Source of the DNA: an uncultured Clostridium sp.
Lineage (GTDB): Bacteria > Bacillota_I > Bacilli_A > RF39 > UBA660
Reading direction: 5' to 3'
Length of the DNA stretch: 25,769 nucleotides
NCBI GenBank assembly: GCA_905199855.1
Contig: CAJKHY010000016.1
Span: 1-25,769 of the forward strand
Below the pieces are notes generated by a model, which worked only from the letters and a program-made list of their open reading frames with translations, did no database searches and was not told the origin of the DNA. The translations under genes and the position numbers were made by a program. This document shows, piece after piece, positions 16,352-24,497 of this stretch (the stretch's first letter is position 1; each line of letters begins with the position of its first letter).

Positions 16352-17203
16352 TTATGCATATGGTCTTGTAATCATTGCTAAAAACGTATTGCCTCTTAAT
16401 CTATAAAGATCACTATAAGTAACACCAGTATAACCATAATCAGAATTTCTAGTAGCCTCGATTACTCTATTATTCCCAACATAAATTCCAATATGAAAAA
16501 CTCTCCCAAATTTTAAAAATTCCCTTTCGTTATTAAAATCTATCCAAAACACCATATCACCGGGTCTTACATCTTGAACACGTACACATTTATCTTTTGT
16601 TTCCGAAGCCATATCAGCGGGTTTCTTTCCTACATTTCTATTAAATACACTCTCATACACCGCATTAGCAAAACCACAACAATCTATACCGGCAAATTTT
16701 TCCCTAGGAATCTTAGCATTTGGATCCTTTATCAAATTATTAAAATGAAATGGTATCCCCAAATATTCCTTAGCCGTAGCAACTATCTTATTACCCATCT
16801 CTTCATTATAAGTATTAGCATCAAGAATATTACTACACACATAATCATTATTTATAAAACTATCTATTTTATTGAACATCTTCTCATCGCAATTAAAATT
16901 ACTACACACTTTTACCTTATATTTACTAGAATTATCTATTTTATCACTTCTAAAAACCAATAAATCTTCTGTAGTACTATTACTAAAAACAACCTTATTA
17001 TTATTATCTATAATTTCAACTTTATATTCTTTTGCCTCTTCTTCTTTTTCATATTCTACTAAAAACAAATTATCTTCTTCACCATTCAATTTATAAAAAG
17101 ACAGTATCTTAATATTATTTAACTCTTTTTTATTATTGTATAAAATAACAACTATAATTAATAAAACTAACATTCCAAATAATAAATACGTTTTCTTTTT
17201 CAT
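16352..17203 (-). CDS. Membrane-anchored FN3-like + NlpC/P60 cysteine peptidase
   Basis: A 283-residue exported protein: membrane helix (about 5-22), a fibronectin-III-like or similar beta domain (about 31-120, with a YKVKVCSNFNC strand typical of FN3 endings), then an NlpC/P60 domain (about 137-283). NlpC/P60 enzymes cleave cell-wall stem peptides. The catalytic Cys is C175 in GIDCCGF (family motif DCSGF, with Cys in place of Ser) and the catalytic His is H237 in GRVFHIGIYVG. The third polar residue, usually a His a dozen residues on, is at the VIEA position and is Glu here. GAGGG lies before the ATG. It begins three bases after the beta-helix gene. A related, shorter NlpC/P60 gene is two genes upstream. 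Probably wall remodelling around the displayed proteins. Confidence 0.85.
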   Translation of the reverse strand: MKKKTYLLFGMLVLLIIVVILYNNKKELNNIKILSFYKLNGEEDNLFLVEYEKEEEAKEYKVEIIDNNNKVVFSNSTTEDLLVFRSDKIDNSSKYKVKVCSNFNCDEKMFNKIDSFINNDYVCSNILDANTYNEEMGNKIVATAKEYLGIPFHFNNLIKDPNAKIPREKFAGIDCCGFANAVYESVFNRNVGKKPADMASETKDKCVRVQDVRPGDMVFWIDFNNEREFLKFGRVFHIGIYVGNNRVIEATRNSDYGYTGVTYSDLYRLRGNTFLAMITRPYA

Positions 17204-17206
17204 AAT

Positions 17207-18613
17207 CTACCCTCTTTCTCTACCAAAATACATTAACTCTTGATTTATACTAAAATCTAAAACTTTCTCATCATTTACCTCGATATAATAATCATAATTA
17301 TTCTTTAAGCCACTGTTGATTATTAAAATACTAAAAGCATTTATTCTATTAACATAACTAAGATTAGTATCACTACCAATAATATTTATTTTAGAATTCT
17401 TACCCACTTGCTTATTAAAATTAAATATTACCATATTAGTAGAAGTATTAAAATTATTAGGTAGTAATAAAAACTCAGTAGAAAAACCTATTAAATTTAT
17501 ATCAAATACATTAATTTCATTATCATAATCAAGTACATCCTCAGTACAATCAATAACAAAATTACCCATATTAATAGTTATATTTCCATTAGAATCAATA
17601 CCATCCCCATAAGCACTAATAATAAAATCACCATCATGAATTACTAATTCACTATAACGAATATCTTCTAAAGACTTTTCCTCTTTATATTTAGAATTAG
17701 CATTAATTCCATCATCCATAGCATTTATCCTATAACTACCATTTTCTATAACAATATCAACAGCCTCAATACCTTCATAACATCGCTCAATAACATATTC
17801 ACCATTCTCAATCGTAATCTTATTATCAGCATGAATAGCATCATCATATGTATTAATATTCATTTTGGCTACAATAACACTTATCTCCCTTTTACTATAA
17901 ATTGCATCATCTATTGTATAAAAAACAAACATCCCATCATTAATATAAATATTTTCATCAGTCTTAAGTCCTTTTTTACTACCATCACTTGTTTTATCAT
18001 AACCACCAAAAGCATAATTAGAAGAATCTATCTTTTCATAACCAATTGTATTTATTTCAAAATTACCATTTTCAATAATTATATCATTACTAGCCTGAAT
18101 ACCATCTTGTTTACTAACTACCTTATAATTACCACTTTTGATACTAACACTCTTTTTACAATTTATACCATCATTATAATTACCTCTAACTTCTAAATAT
18201 CCTTCACCTTGTAATGTCAATTTTCCCTTAGAATATATCGTAGCATTATAATTCTTAGTACCATCACCACGTTTATTAGAATCCTCTAAATAATTATTAC
18301 TATTCTTTTCACTCTCAATTATTAAATTAGCTTTTTCTTCTAAAACAATGGCACCATTAGAATCACTTTTTACTTTAATCCCATCCAAAATTAGTTTAAC
18401 ATCTTCCTTAGTTCTTATAACAACACTACCATTATTAATTAAACCCCTTAATGTATAAACTCCCCCTTGTTCTATCACTAAATATCCATTATTAATATTA
18501 ATATCACCTTTAATACTATTAATGTTTATTTCTAACTTATCCACAGTTTTCTGCTTACAACTTGTACATAACAAAATTAACGTTATCAAAACAAATTTTA
18601 TTTTAGTTTTCAT
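17207..18613 (-). CDS. Cthe_2159-like beta-helix carbohydrate-binding putative lipoprotein
   Basis: A 468-residue exported protein. The N-terminus (MKTKIKF, hydrophobic run, LLCTSCK) ends in a lipobox-like Cys (C19), though Cys at -3 is unusual. The body is a series of parallel beta-helix rungs with a recurring Asp-Gly/Ala-Ile turn: DGINCKK, DGIQASND, DAIYSKR, DAIHADNK, EGIEAVD, DGINANS, DGIDSNG, DVLDYDN, each followed by an IxxxxGxxxI strand. This matches the Cthe_2159 family of calcium- and polysaccharide-binding proteins, in which these turns bind Ca2+. Related genes are often near CotH kinase and polyphosphate polymerase genes, which are not seen here. AGGAGA precedes the ATG. It lies between the two NlpC/P60 genes, so a wall or glycan-binding role on the cell surface is likely. 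Confidence 0.82.
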   Translation of the reverse strand: MKTKIKFVLITLILLCTSCKQKTVDKLEININSIKGDININNGYLVIEQGGVYTLRGLINNGSVVIRTKEDVKLILDGIKVKSDSNGAIVLEEKANLIIESEKNSNNYLEDSNKRGDGTKNYNATIYSKGKLTLQGEGYLEVRGNYNDGINCKKSVSIKSGNYKVVSKQDGIQASNDIIIENGNFEINTIGYEKIDSSNYAFGGYDKTSDGSKKGLKTDENIYINDGMFVFYTIDDAIYSKREISVIVAKMNINTYDDAIHADNKITIENGEYVIERCYEGIEAVDIVIENGSYRINAMDDGINANSKYKEEKSLEDIRYSELVIHDGDFIISAYGDGIDSNGNITINMGNFVIDCTEDVLDYDNEINVFDINLIGFSTEFLLLPNNFNTSTNMVIFNFNKQVGKNSKINIIGSDTNLSYVNRINAFSILIINSGLKNNYDYYIEVNDEKVLDFSINQELMYFGRERG

Positions 18614-18622
18614 AAAAATCTC

Positions 18623-19222
18623 CTAATAAGCTCTTGCTATCATTGCTAAATTACCTCCACGGTAGCGATATAAATCACTATAAACAACTCCAGATAAACC
18701 ATAACTATCTGTCCTTGTAGATTCAATAACTCTATTATTACCTAAATATATACCAACATGGAATATTCTTCCATAACTATGAATTACTCTTTTACTAATA
18801 AAATCATTCCATAGCAAAATATCACCTGGTTTTATATCTTCTAAAGAAACACAATTATCCTTTAACTGATACGCTATTTCAGCAGAAGTAGTTTCATAAT
18901 CTTTATTAAATACACTCTCTAAAACAGCCTCAACAAAATCAGAACAGTCTATTGCCCTATATCTATCTACTGGATTAATTGCCTTATTATCTTTAATTTC
19001 ACTACCAAATAAATAAGGTATACCTACATATTTCTTAGCTTCATTTACTATCCTCAGAGATAATTCCTCATCATAATATTTACTATAATTACTACATACC
19101 TCATTAACCGATTCATTATCTTCATAATCATTATCTTCATAAGACTTCTCATCATTTAAAAAAATCAATAAAACCACTACAAAAATTCCACACCCACATA
19201 TATAGTAAAAAATTCTTTTCAT
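18623..19222 (-). CDS. Membrane-anchored NlpC/P60 cysteine peptidase, short form
   Basis: A 199-residue exported protein: membrane helix (about 5-22), acidic linker (residues 24-41, rich in Glu and Asp), then an NlpC/P60 domain. The catalytic Cys is C93 in AIDCSDF (the usual Gly of DCSGF is Asp) and the His is H155 in GRIFHVGIYLG; the third position is Glu167 in VIES, as in its paralogue at 16352-17203. The two share the GNNRVIE, GVxYSDLYRxRG and LAMIxR segments and clearly arose by duplication; this copy lacks the FN3-like domain. It presumably cuts cell-wall peptides next to the membrane. AAAGGA precedes the ATG; the gap to the beta-helix gene is nine bases. Confidence 0.84.
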   Translation of the reverse strand: MKRIFYYICGCGIFVVVLLIFLNDEKSYEDNDYEDNESVNEVCSNYSKYYDEELSLRIVNEAKKYVGIPYLFGSEIKDNKAINPVDRYRAIDCSDFVEAVLESVFNKDYETTSAEIAYQLKDNCVSLEDIKPGDILLWNDFISKRVIHSYGRIFHVGIYLGNNRVIESTRTDSYGLSGVVYSDLYRYRGGNLAMIARAY

Positions 19223-19237
19223 ATAATTATCCTTTGT

Positions 19238-20824
19238 TTAAGAAGTAATATATCCACCAGCATTAATATCTTTAATTAAATCAATACTTTGCCATCCATT
19301 GCATTCCTTTTTATTAGAAGCTCCATATACATATATACCCTTATCTTTATCATAATCTAAAATAGTTATATACTTATCTTCTAAATAACATTCATTATCA
19401 CTTTGATAAGTATGTACAATTATTTGTTTGTGGGTTTCAATTGCTTTAATAATTCCATCTTCATTTAATTTATCTACACCTTCACAATTAACAAAATTAT
19501 TATCAAATATCTTACATACATCAATATTACAATTATTATTCTCTACCTCTTTTAAATCTATATTATAACCAGTAAGTATTGTCCTAATTGATGCCAATAA
19601 ACTCTTATTCTCACAAGTTTTATCTTCTTTTATAAATTTAAATGTGCGATCACTCTTATTTTTAAAAGCATCAGTCAATTCTTCTACCTCTTCTAAAGAT
19701 GGAGCATTCACTTCAATACTTTTATCATATAACTTAATAACCTTAGCATATTTATCATACAAATCTAAATAATTCCCATTATAATTTTTATTCATTTTAC
19801 TAAATGGAATAATCTTTATATTTTGATAATTAGCATCATGATAATTATATATAAGCTCACTCTTAACAGAAGTAATTCTAACTTTATTACCATTCTTCTC
19901 TACATTTATTTGAGCAAGTTGTCCAATATTGTAATCAGTAAAATCATTTAAAGAGTAACTATAAAGCAAATTACCTAAAGAATAAATTACCACAGTGTCA
20001 TTGATTTTCTCAATTGGTTGAATTACATTGGGACCATGACCTAACACTATATTAACACCTAAAGATGCCAAATATTTAGCTTCTTCCTTTTGATAATTAC
20101 TAGGAATAAAATCATTGCTATTATCAAAATGCATTGAAACAATAATTAAATCAGTTTTATCTTTTATCTTATCAATATCTTTTTTTACTTGAGCCCTATC
20201 ATATAAATTAACAAAATAATTATTTTTATTATATATTTCCTCATTATTTATACTAGTTGTATAAGAAAGCATTACATACTTAATACCATTCTTTTCATAA
20301 ACATTAATATTATCTCGATCATTGCTATTTTTGTAACTTCCAGCAGTATAAACATTAGAATAATTATCCCAAAAAGACAACGAATTATCTACACTATCAC
20401 TTTGATACTTGCAATAAAACTCATTTGATTCTTCATTCAAAGTAATTTCACCCTCTAAAGTATGATCCGTAGCTAAATTCACCATATTAAAACCAGTATG
20501 TATCATATCAACAGCAAAATTATATGGTGTATTATAACAAATAGCCCCAGCAAATTTATACTTAGAACCCATTATTGGTGATTCTTGACTATAAAATTTT
20601 AAATCATAAGGCTTTATATATTCCTTTAAATAACTTAACATACTAGAAAAATCATAAGTATTTTCACTCACTACATAAGCATCACCCATAACAATATTAC
20701 TTACAAGAGCATTACCAGCCGCTAACATAGATAAATTTCTACTTTTTTTACAAAAGCAAAATAATATTATTAAAATCATTATAACAATTAACCCAGTAAT
20801 AATAATTAATTTTTTATTCTTCAT
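19238..20824 (-). CDS. CapA-like protein fused to a C39-like domain, both active sites degenerate
   Basis: A 528-residue exported protein with an N-terminal membrane helix (about 5-25). Residues 30-370 follow the CapA/PGA_cap metallophosphatase-like fold, but key positions differ from the intact paralogue at 23287-24441: GDVL is GNAL (Asp to Asn at 38), LATNH is LATDH (119-121), MHWG is MHFD (231-234) and THPHV is GHGPNV (262-267). Residues 400-528 look like a C39-type papain-fold domain: TCENKSLLASIRTIL around the expected Cys (C404), KQIIVHTY, EDKYITILDY where GHYI is expected (His to Lys at 484) and IYVYGASN. Both domains therefore appear non-catalytic, suggesting a binding or scaffold role. 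The start is the ATG at 20824, six bases after AGGAGG; the frame from 20842 would swallow that site. It follows the sortase gene. Confidence 0.75.
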   Translation of the reverse strand: MKNKKLIIITGLIVIMILIILFCFCKKSRNLSMLAAGNALVSNIVMGDAYVVSENTYDFSSMLSYLKEYIKPYDLKFYSQESPIMGSKYKFAGAICYNTPYNFAVDMIHTGFNMVNLATDHTLEGEITLNEESNEFYCKYQSDSVDNSLSFWDNYSNVYTAGSYKNSNDRDNINVYEKNGIKYVMLSYTTSINNEEIYNKNNYFVNLYDRAQVKKDIDKIKDKTDLIIVSMHFDNSNDFIPSNYQKEEAKYLASLGVNIVLGHGPNVIQPIEKINDTVVIYSLGNLLYSYSLNDFTDYNIGQLAQINVEKNGNKVRITSVKSELIYNYHDANYQNIKIIPFSKMNKNYNGNYLDLYDKYAKVIKLYDKSIEVNAPSLEEVEELTDAFKNKSDRTFKFIKEDKTCENKSLLASIRTILTGYNIDLKEVENNNCNIDVCKIFDNNFVNCEGVDKLNEDGIIKAIETHKQIIVHTYQSDNECYLEDKYITILDYDKDKGIYVYGASNKKECNGWQSIDLIKDINAGGYITS

Positions 20825-20838
20825 AAAAATCCTCCTAA

Positions 20839-21594
20839 TCATATTTTTCTTAAAAAGAAATAAAGTCTTGACTCATTCTCCTCATCATAATATTTACAAC
20901 TACAAGTATAAATAGTTAAAAACTGATCATCAACATTAGGCATAGTCTCAAAATCATAATCACTTCTTTTAACTTGATTATTAATCCATTCATAAATACT
21001 ATTACTATCTTTAAAATCATAACACTTACCCCAAGTATTATAGTATATTGTTTCCGTTGACTCATCTACATCGGTTTCATACATTGAAAATACTTCCCAC
21101 TTACCTGTAATGCCATATATTGAAACATACCAAATTCTCTCTTCCGTATTATCAAAATTAGGCATTACCTCTTTACTCAAAGACAAATCATTCTTTTCAT
21201 AACAACTATTTATTAAACCCAAATTTACATCACGAATATTATGTAACCAATATAATCTAGCAACACTAACCCGAGAATTGTGGCCAGTAATAACTACATT
21301 TTGTTTTTTTGAACCAGTAATAGTATAAATTGCCCCAGCAATTGCCTTCTCTCGCTCAAAACCATAATCTAAATAATAATTGTCATCATGATACATAATA
21401 GGATAATTTATATTAGTCTTTGGTATATATATCCAACCTACCGTATCAGGATTTAACTCTTTTGCCTTTTCTAAATCTCTATATTTAGGAAAATTATCAT
21501 ACTTCCTATCACCTTCAATTTTTTTAAAAATAGACACACCAACAATTACTATAATTATTAACACTATCAAACACATCTTAATATATCTATTCAT
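20839..21594 (-). CDS. srtB: Class B sortase
   Basis: A 251-residue membrane-anchored transpeptidase (helix about 6-24) that joins sorting-signal proteins to the cell wall or to each other. The class B pattern is clear: NPDTVGWIYIP and NINYPIMYHDDNYYL near the N-terminus, catalytic His105 in ITGHNSR, catalytic Cys231 in LTIYTCSCKYY and Arg243 in ESRLYFFLRK. The Cys is followed by a second Cys two residues on (C233), which is less usual. All catalytic residues are present. Its ATG overlaps the stop of the FGE-fold gene upstream, so translation is coupled. No protein in the window carries a recognisable sorting signal, so its substrate is encoded elsewhere or uses an unusual motif. Confidence 0.9.
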   Translation of the reverse strand: MNRYIKMCLIVLIIIVIVGVSIFKKIEGDRKYDNFPKYRDLEKAKELNPDTVGWIYIPKTNINYPIMYHDDNYYLDYGFEREKAIAGAIYTITGSKKQNVVITGHNSRVSVARLYWLHNIRDVNLGLINSCYEKNDLSLSKEVMPNFDNTEERIWYVSIYGITGKWEVFSMYETDVDESTETIYYNTWGKCYDFKDSNSIYEWINNQVKRSDYDFETMPNVDDQFLTIYTCSCKYYDEENESRLYFFLRKI

Positions 21595-22906
21595 TATTAA
21601 CCACCATCACACTTCTAAAAGATATATGATTATAAGCATTTCCGTCTATACCACAAAAGTAAAATAAACCAGATTTCTCCCCTCCAATTGAAGAACATCC
21701 TCTTTTAGACCAAGACATATTATCATCTACTAAACATTCCTTGTCGCCATAAAATCCTCTAACTTCTCCCGTAGCATCCCCTAACTTAGATCTCTCAAAA
21801 CTTTCATTTGAAGTACTACTAGGATATAAATCATAATACTTTCTATCAATATTACTTAATCTTATCGTAGTTCCCATTGCATACTCATTAGAACCTCCAC
21901 TCATATCATATATTCCCGTAATATTTCCTGTCGTCGAGGCCTTGCTTCCCAAATTATTATTGGTATAGCCTAAAACAATACCATCCTCACTTACAATACG
22001 ATCATCATAAGTATAATTACCAAATGTAGTTAAATAAGGATTATCCTCTTCACCTTGACCTGTAGCCACATCACCTTTACTCCTACCAGTAATTCCCATA
22101 CTATTATTTTGATAAATCTCATTACATTCATCCAAACATCTACCATATTTTGACTGTGATAAATATGCCACAGCACCCCATTCTATATTTTTAGCCACAT
22201 GACTATCAACATAATTAGAATCTACATAAGAAGAAAATATTTTTGAAGTATCAAACTGTTGTAAAACACTTTGATTAGTTAAAGTAACCATATTAGGCAA
22301 AATTGTAGGTTTATCCTCACTACCAGTTGTTTCAAACTTTCCTACCCAAATTCCTTTTAACTCAACATCTCCAAAAGTAAATGCTGGATGTGTATACCAA
22401 TTTCCATTATTTTTATTTTGACACTCCTCTACCCCATCTTCATTACTTATACATTTTACATCACCAGTAGAACTAGTACCATTTTCAAATTTTATATTAA
22501 TAACTGTCTCATCAATTTTATCAAAATTAACATTAAATAATTCGTATTTATACCTTGGTATCCACACATAGAAAGCCAAAATATCACTATATAATATTAC
22601 GGTATCATCTTTAGCATTAACATAGTCATATCTAGATTTAGAAAGTTTCTTATCCTGCCTATTCTCATTAACTAAAACAATATTAGCCCATTTACCTTGA
22701 TTATAATCATACCACTTGTTACCATTATTGTTCTCATTTGCTTTTCTCCACACCTTATTTACATTATCATAGTAAACTGGTATCATCCCCTCTATTATAG
22801 TGGGTTTATTACATATATTGATATCTTTTTTACAGTAAAAAACACAAATAACTAAAGAAACACCTATAACAAAAAGCAAAAAATATAACATTTTAATATT
22901 TCTCAT
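21587..22906 (-). CDS. Membrane-anchored FGE/C-type-lectin-fold surface protein 3
   Basis: A 439-residue exported protein, first gene of the surface operon. It has an N-terminal helix (about 7-24) and the same domain as the two paralogues downstream: GMIPVYYD, WANIVLV, FYVWIPRYKYELF, THPAFTFG, GIWVGKFETTGS, IEWGAVAYLSQSKYG, GIYDMSGGS, LGDATGEVRGFYGD and a final SWSKRG...SFRSVMV. In the last segment RGG is RGC, and a second Cys (YFCG) lies 14 residues on. These cysteines are not spaced as in catalytic FGEs, so ligand binding is more likely than catalysis. The ATG at 22906 is preceded by AAGGGTG; the in-frame GTG at 22915 lies within that site. The sortase gene overlaps its 3' end. Confidence 0.76.
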   Translation of the reverse strand: MRNIKMLYFLLFVIGVSLVICVFYCKKDINICNKPTIIEGMIPVYYDNVNKVWRKANENNNGNKWYDYNQGKWANIVLVNENRQDKKLSKSRYDYVNAKDDTVILYSDILAFYVWIPRYKYELFNVNFDKIDETVINIKFENGTSSTGDVKCISNEDGVEECQNKNNGNWYTHPAFTFGDVELKGIWVGKFETTGSEDKPTILPNMVTLTNQSVLQQFDTSKIFSSYVDSNYVDSHVAKNIEWGAVAYLSQSKYGRCLDECNEIYQNNSMGITGRSKGDVATGQGEEDNPYLTTFGNYTYDDRIVSEDGIVLGYTNNNLGSKASTTGNITGIYDMSGGSNEYAMGTTIRLSNIDRKYYDLYPSSTSNESFERSKLGDATGEVRGFYGDKECLVDDNMSWSKRGCSSIGGEKSGLFYFCGIDGNAYNHISFRSVMVVNNE

Positions 22907-22930
22907 ATTTGACACCCTTTACTATAAACA

Positions 22931-22959
22931 ATTATATCATTAATTTTTATGATTGACAA
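22931..22959 (-). promoter_or_regulatory. Promoter of the nine-gene surface operon
   Basis: On the minus strand -35 TTGTCA (22954-22959), a 17-base spacer and a perfect -10 TATAAT (22931-22936), about 25 bases before the FGE-fold gene 3 start. Its -35 box overlaps that of the divergent promoter on the plus strand by five bases. Confidence 0.82.
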
Positions 22960-22981
22960 TTCTTTTATTAAGTAATATAAT
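22953..22981 (+). promoter_or_regulatory. Consensus promoter of the 86-residue protein gene
   Basis: Perfect TTGACA (22953-22958), 17-base spacer and perfect TATAAT (22976-22981): an exact sigma-A consensus, 25 bases before the start codon. The -35 is shared, base for base except the ends, with the minus-strand operon promoter, so the two polymerases probably cannot bind at once. Confidence 0.88.
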
Positions 22982-23006
22982 TAAATCAATTATAGGAGGA
23001 AATGAT

Positions 23007-23267
23007 ATGGCTTTAAAAAAAGAATTAGATAAAAAAACAAAAGGAAAATCAAAAGTAGTGTTACTATGTACTTTCCCCGTCTTATTAGTCGGTGCTATTA
23101 CAGGAGTCATATTTAATCACTTTAATTCAAATAATAAAAACGTAGCCAAAAGTGATGAAAAAGAATATCAATATGACTATGAATATGATAACAATTGGGA
23201 AGAAGTATTAAAACATACAGAAGAACAAAGAGAAAAGTATAAAAATATTAACTGTGAATGTGGATAA
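23007..23267 (+). CDS. Small single-TM protein with acidic domain and Cys-Glu-Cys-Gly end
   Basis: An 86-residue protein of unknown function. It has a basic N-terminus (MALKKELDKKTKGKSK), one membrane helix (about 17-37), then a soluble part with an acidic, aromatic stretch (DEKEYQYDYEYDNNWEE), a charged helix (VLKHTEEQREKYK) and the final residues NINCECG. Positive-inside rule suggests that the tail is exported. The start at 23007 is supported by AGGAGG five bases earlier and by a perfect promoter that occupies the DNA upstream; a longer frame would run through that promoter. It is the only plus-strand gene next to the surface operon and is divergent from it. Possibilities include a regulator or partner of that operon, or a substrate of the radical SAM enzyme; none is shown by sequence. 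Confidence 0.75.
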   Translation: MALKKELDKKTKGKSKVVLLCTFPVLLVGAITGVIFNHFNSNNKNVAKSDEKEYQYDYEYDNNWEEVLKHTEEQREKYKNINCECG

Positions 23268-23290
23268 GAAGGTAATAATCCTTCTTTTAA
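23266..23290 (+). terminator. Terminator after the 86-residue protein gene
   Basis: Stem AAGAAGG (23266-23272) and CCTTCTT (23280-23286) with a seven-base loop, followed by TTAATTT. The stem starts within the stop codon. The T tract is short, so efficiency may be moderate. The convergent CapA-type gene ends inside it at 23287. Confidence 0.6.
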
Positions 23291-24441
23291 TTTATCTCAG
23301 TATTAACACTCTTAGTCCCAAGCTTATTTATTTCTATACTTTTATCGTATAATCTAATAATTTTACTAACTTTTTCATATAATCTTAAATACTCACTGTT
23401 ACCTTCTTTCATATAACTATAAGGAATAACTTCAAAATTAGTTTTTTTATTATTAACAACATTAAAATAACTATATGTAAGTTCACATCTAGGATTACTA
23501 ATAATTATCTTATTACCCTTCTTACTAATTTTTAAATCAACCATCATACCAACCAATCTACTATAATCATATTCTTCACTCTGAGCGGTAATTAAATTAC
23601 CCAAAGAATATATTACCAAAGTATTATCAATCCATTCAATAGGTTGAACTACATGAGGATGTGTTCCTATTATAACATTTACTCCTAATTTAGATAAATA
23701 AGATGCTATTTTCTTCTGTTCTTCTGTCGGAATAGGATTATTTTCCTGTCCCCAATGCATAGCCACGAAAATCACATCTACCTTATCACGCACTTTTTCA
23801 ATATCTTTCCTTGCTTTTTCATTAGAATATACATTTACTAAATAAGGCTCATAATTAATAATACCATCCATATTAGTACCATAAGTATAATTTAAAAAAG
23901 TATAAGAAATTCCATTCTTCTTTTTAATAACTATCTTATCCCTGTCTTCATTACTATCATATATTCCCGAAGTATAAACCTTATCGAATCTCTTAAAAAA
24001 ATTAATATTATTTATAATACCTTCCTCATTCTTATCACAATAATAATCGTTTTCATCCTTAATGACTAATCTGCCATCCATAACATGATTAGTAGCAAGA
24101 CTTATCATATTAAACCCCATATTCATCATATCTATAGCAAAATTACTAGGAGTATTATAACAAATAATACCTGAATACCCTAAACCACTACCACTAATTG
24201 GTGTTTCTTGATTATAATACTTCAAATCATAATCTTTAATATATTCATAAACATACTTAAACATCTTAGAAAATTGATAATTATTAGTAGTCTTAACATA
24301 AGCATCATCTAAAATACTATCGGTTATAAGCACATCTCCTGCCATAACCATAGTAAAAGATTTCTCCCTATTAAAAATGAAATAAAAAGAAATAAAACAC
24401 AAAACAAATAAAAAAATAATAAAAATATATCTCTTCTTCAT
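23287..24441 (-). CDS. CapA/PGA_cap family membrane-anchored protein, intact active site
   Basis: A 384-residue exported protein: membrane helix (about 4-23) and a CapA-type metallophosphatase-like domain. The family motifs are complete: MAGDVL (Asp36), YNQETPISG, LATNHVMDG (Asn118, His119), VAMHWGQ and GTHPHVVQPIEW. CapA homologues take part in poly-gamma-glutamate capsule or related surface polymer handling. No capB or capC synthase genes are in view, so a capsule role is not established. Translation from the ATG at 24441 gives a proper basic N-terminus (MKKR) and hydrophobic core; an upstream frame to 24501 would add a hydrophobic stretch with no ribosome site. AGGA lies 11 bases before. 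The degenerate paralogue in the surface operon looks like a derived copy of this kind of gene. Confidence 0.85.
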   Translation of the reverse strand: MKKRYIFIIFLFVLCFISFYFIFNREKSFTMVMAGDVLITDSILDDAYVKTTNNYQFSKMFKYVYEYIKDYDLKYYNQETPISGSGLGYSGIICYNTPSNFAIDMMNMGFNMISLATNHVMDGRLVIKDENDYYCDKNEEGIINNINFFKRFDKVYTSGIYDSNEDRDKIVIKKKNGISYTFLNYTYGTNMDGIINYEPYLVNVYSNEKARKDIEKVRDKVDVIFVAMHWGQENNPIPTEEQKKIASYLSKLGVNVIIGTHPHVVQPIEWIDNTLVIYSLGNLITAQSEEYDYSRLVGMMVDLKISKKGNKIIISNPRCELTYSYFNVVNNKKTNFEVIPYSYMKEGNSEYLRLYEKVSKIIRLYDKSIEINKLGTKSVNTEIN

Positions 24442-24468
24442 ATAATCACAATTCCTATATTTAAAATA

Positions 24469-24497
24469 ATTGTACCAAAAAATTAAAATATAATCTA
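24469..24497 (-). promoter_or_regulatory. Possible promoter of the intact CapA-type gene
   Basis: On the minus strand an extended -10 TGGTACAAT (TACAAT at 24469-24474) lies about 28 bases before the start, with a poor -35 (TAGATT) 17 bases further up. A separate TATAAT on the plus strand (24489-24494) could serve the divergent thioredoxin gene, but I see no matching -35. Confidence 0.4.

Noticed and set aside
13247..22906. A complete diversity-generating retroelement
   Set aside because: The FGE-fold proteins resemble DGR targets, but I found no reverse transcriptase, accessory gene or template repeat in the window.
13247..22906. Catalytic formylglycine-generating enzymes paired with a sulfatase
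   Set aside because: The paired active-site cysteines of FGE are absent, and no sulfatase gene is present.
23287..24441. Poly-gamma-glutamate capsule operon
   Set aside because: CapA-type proteins are present, but no capB/capC synthase genes accompany them.
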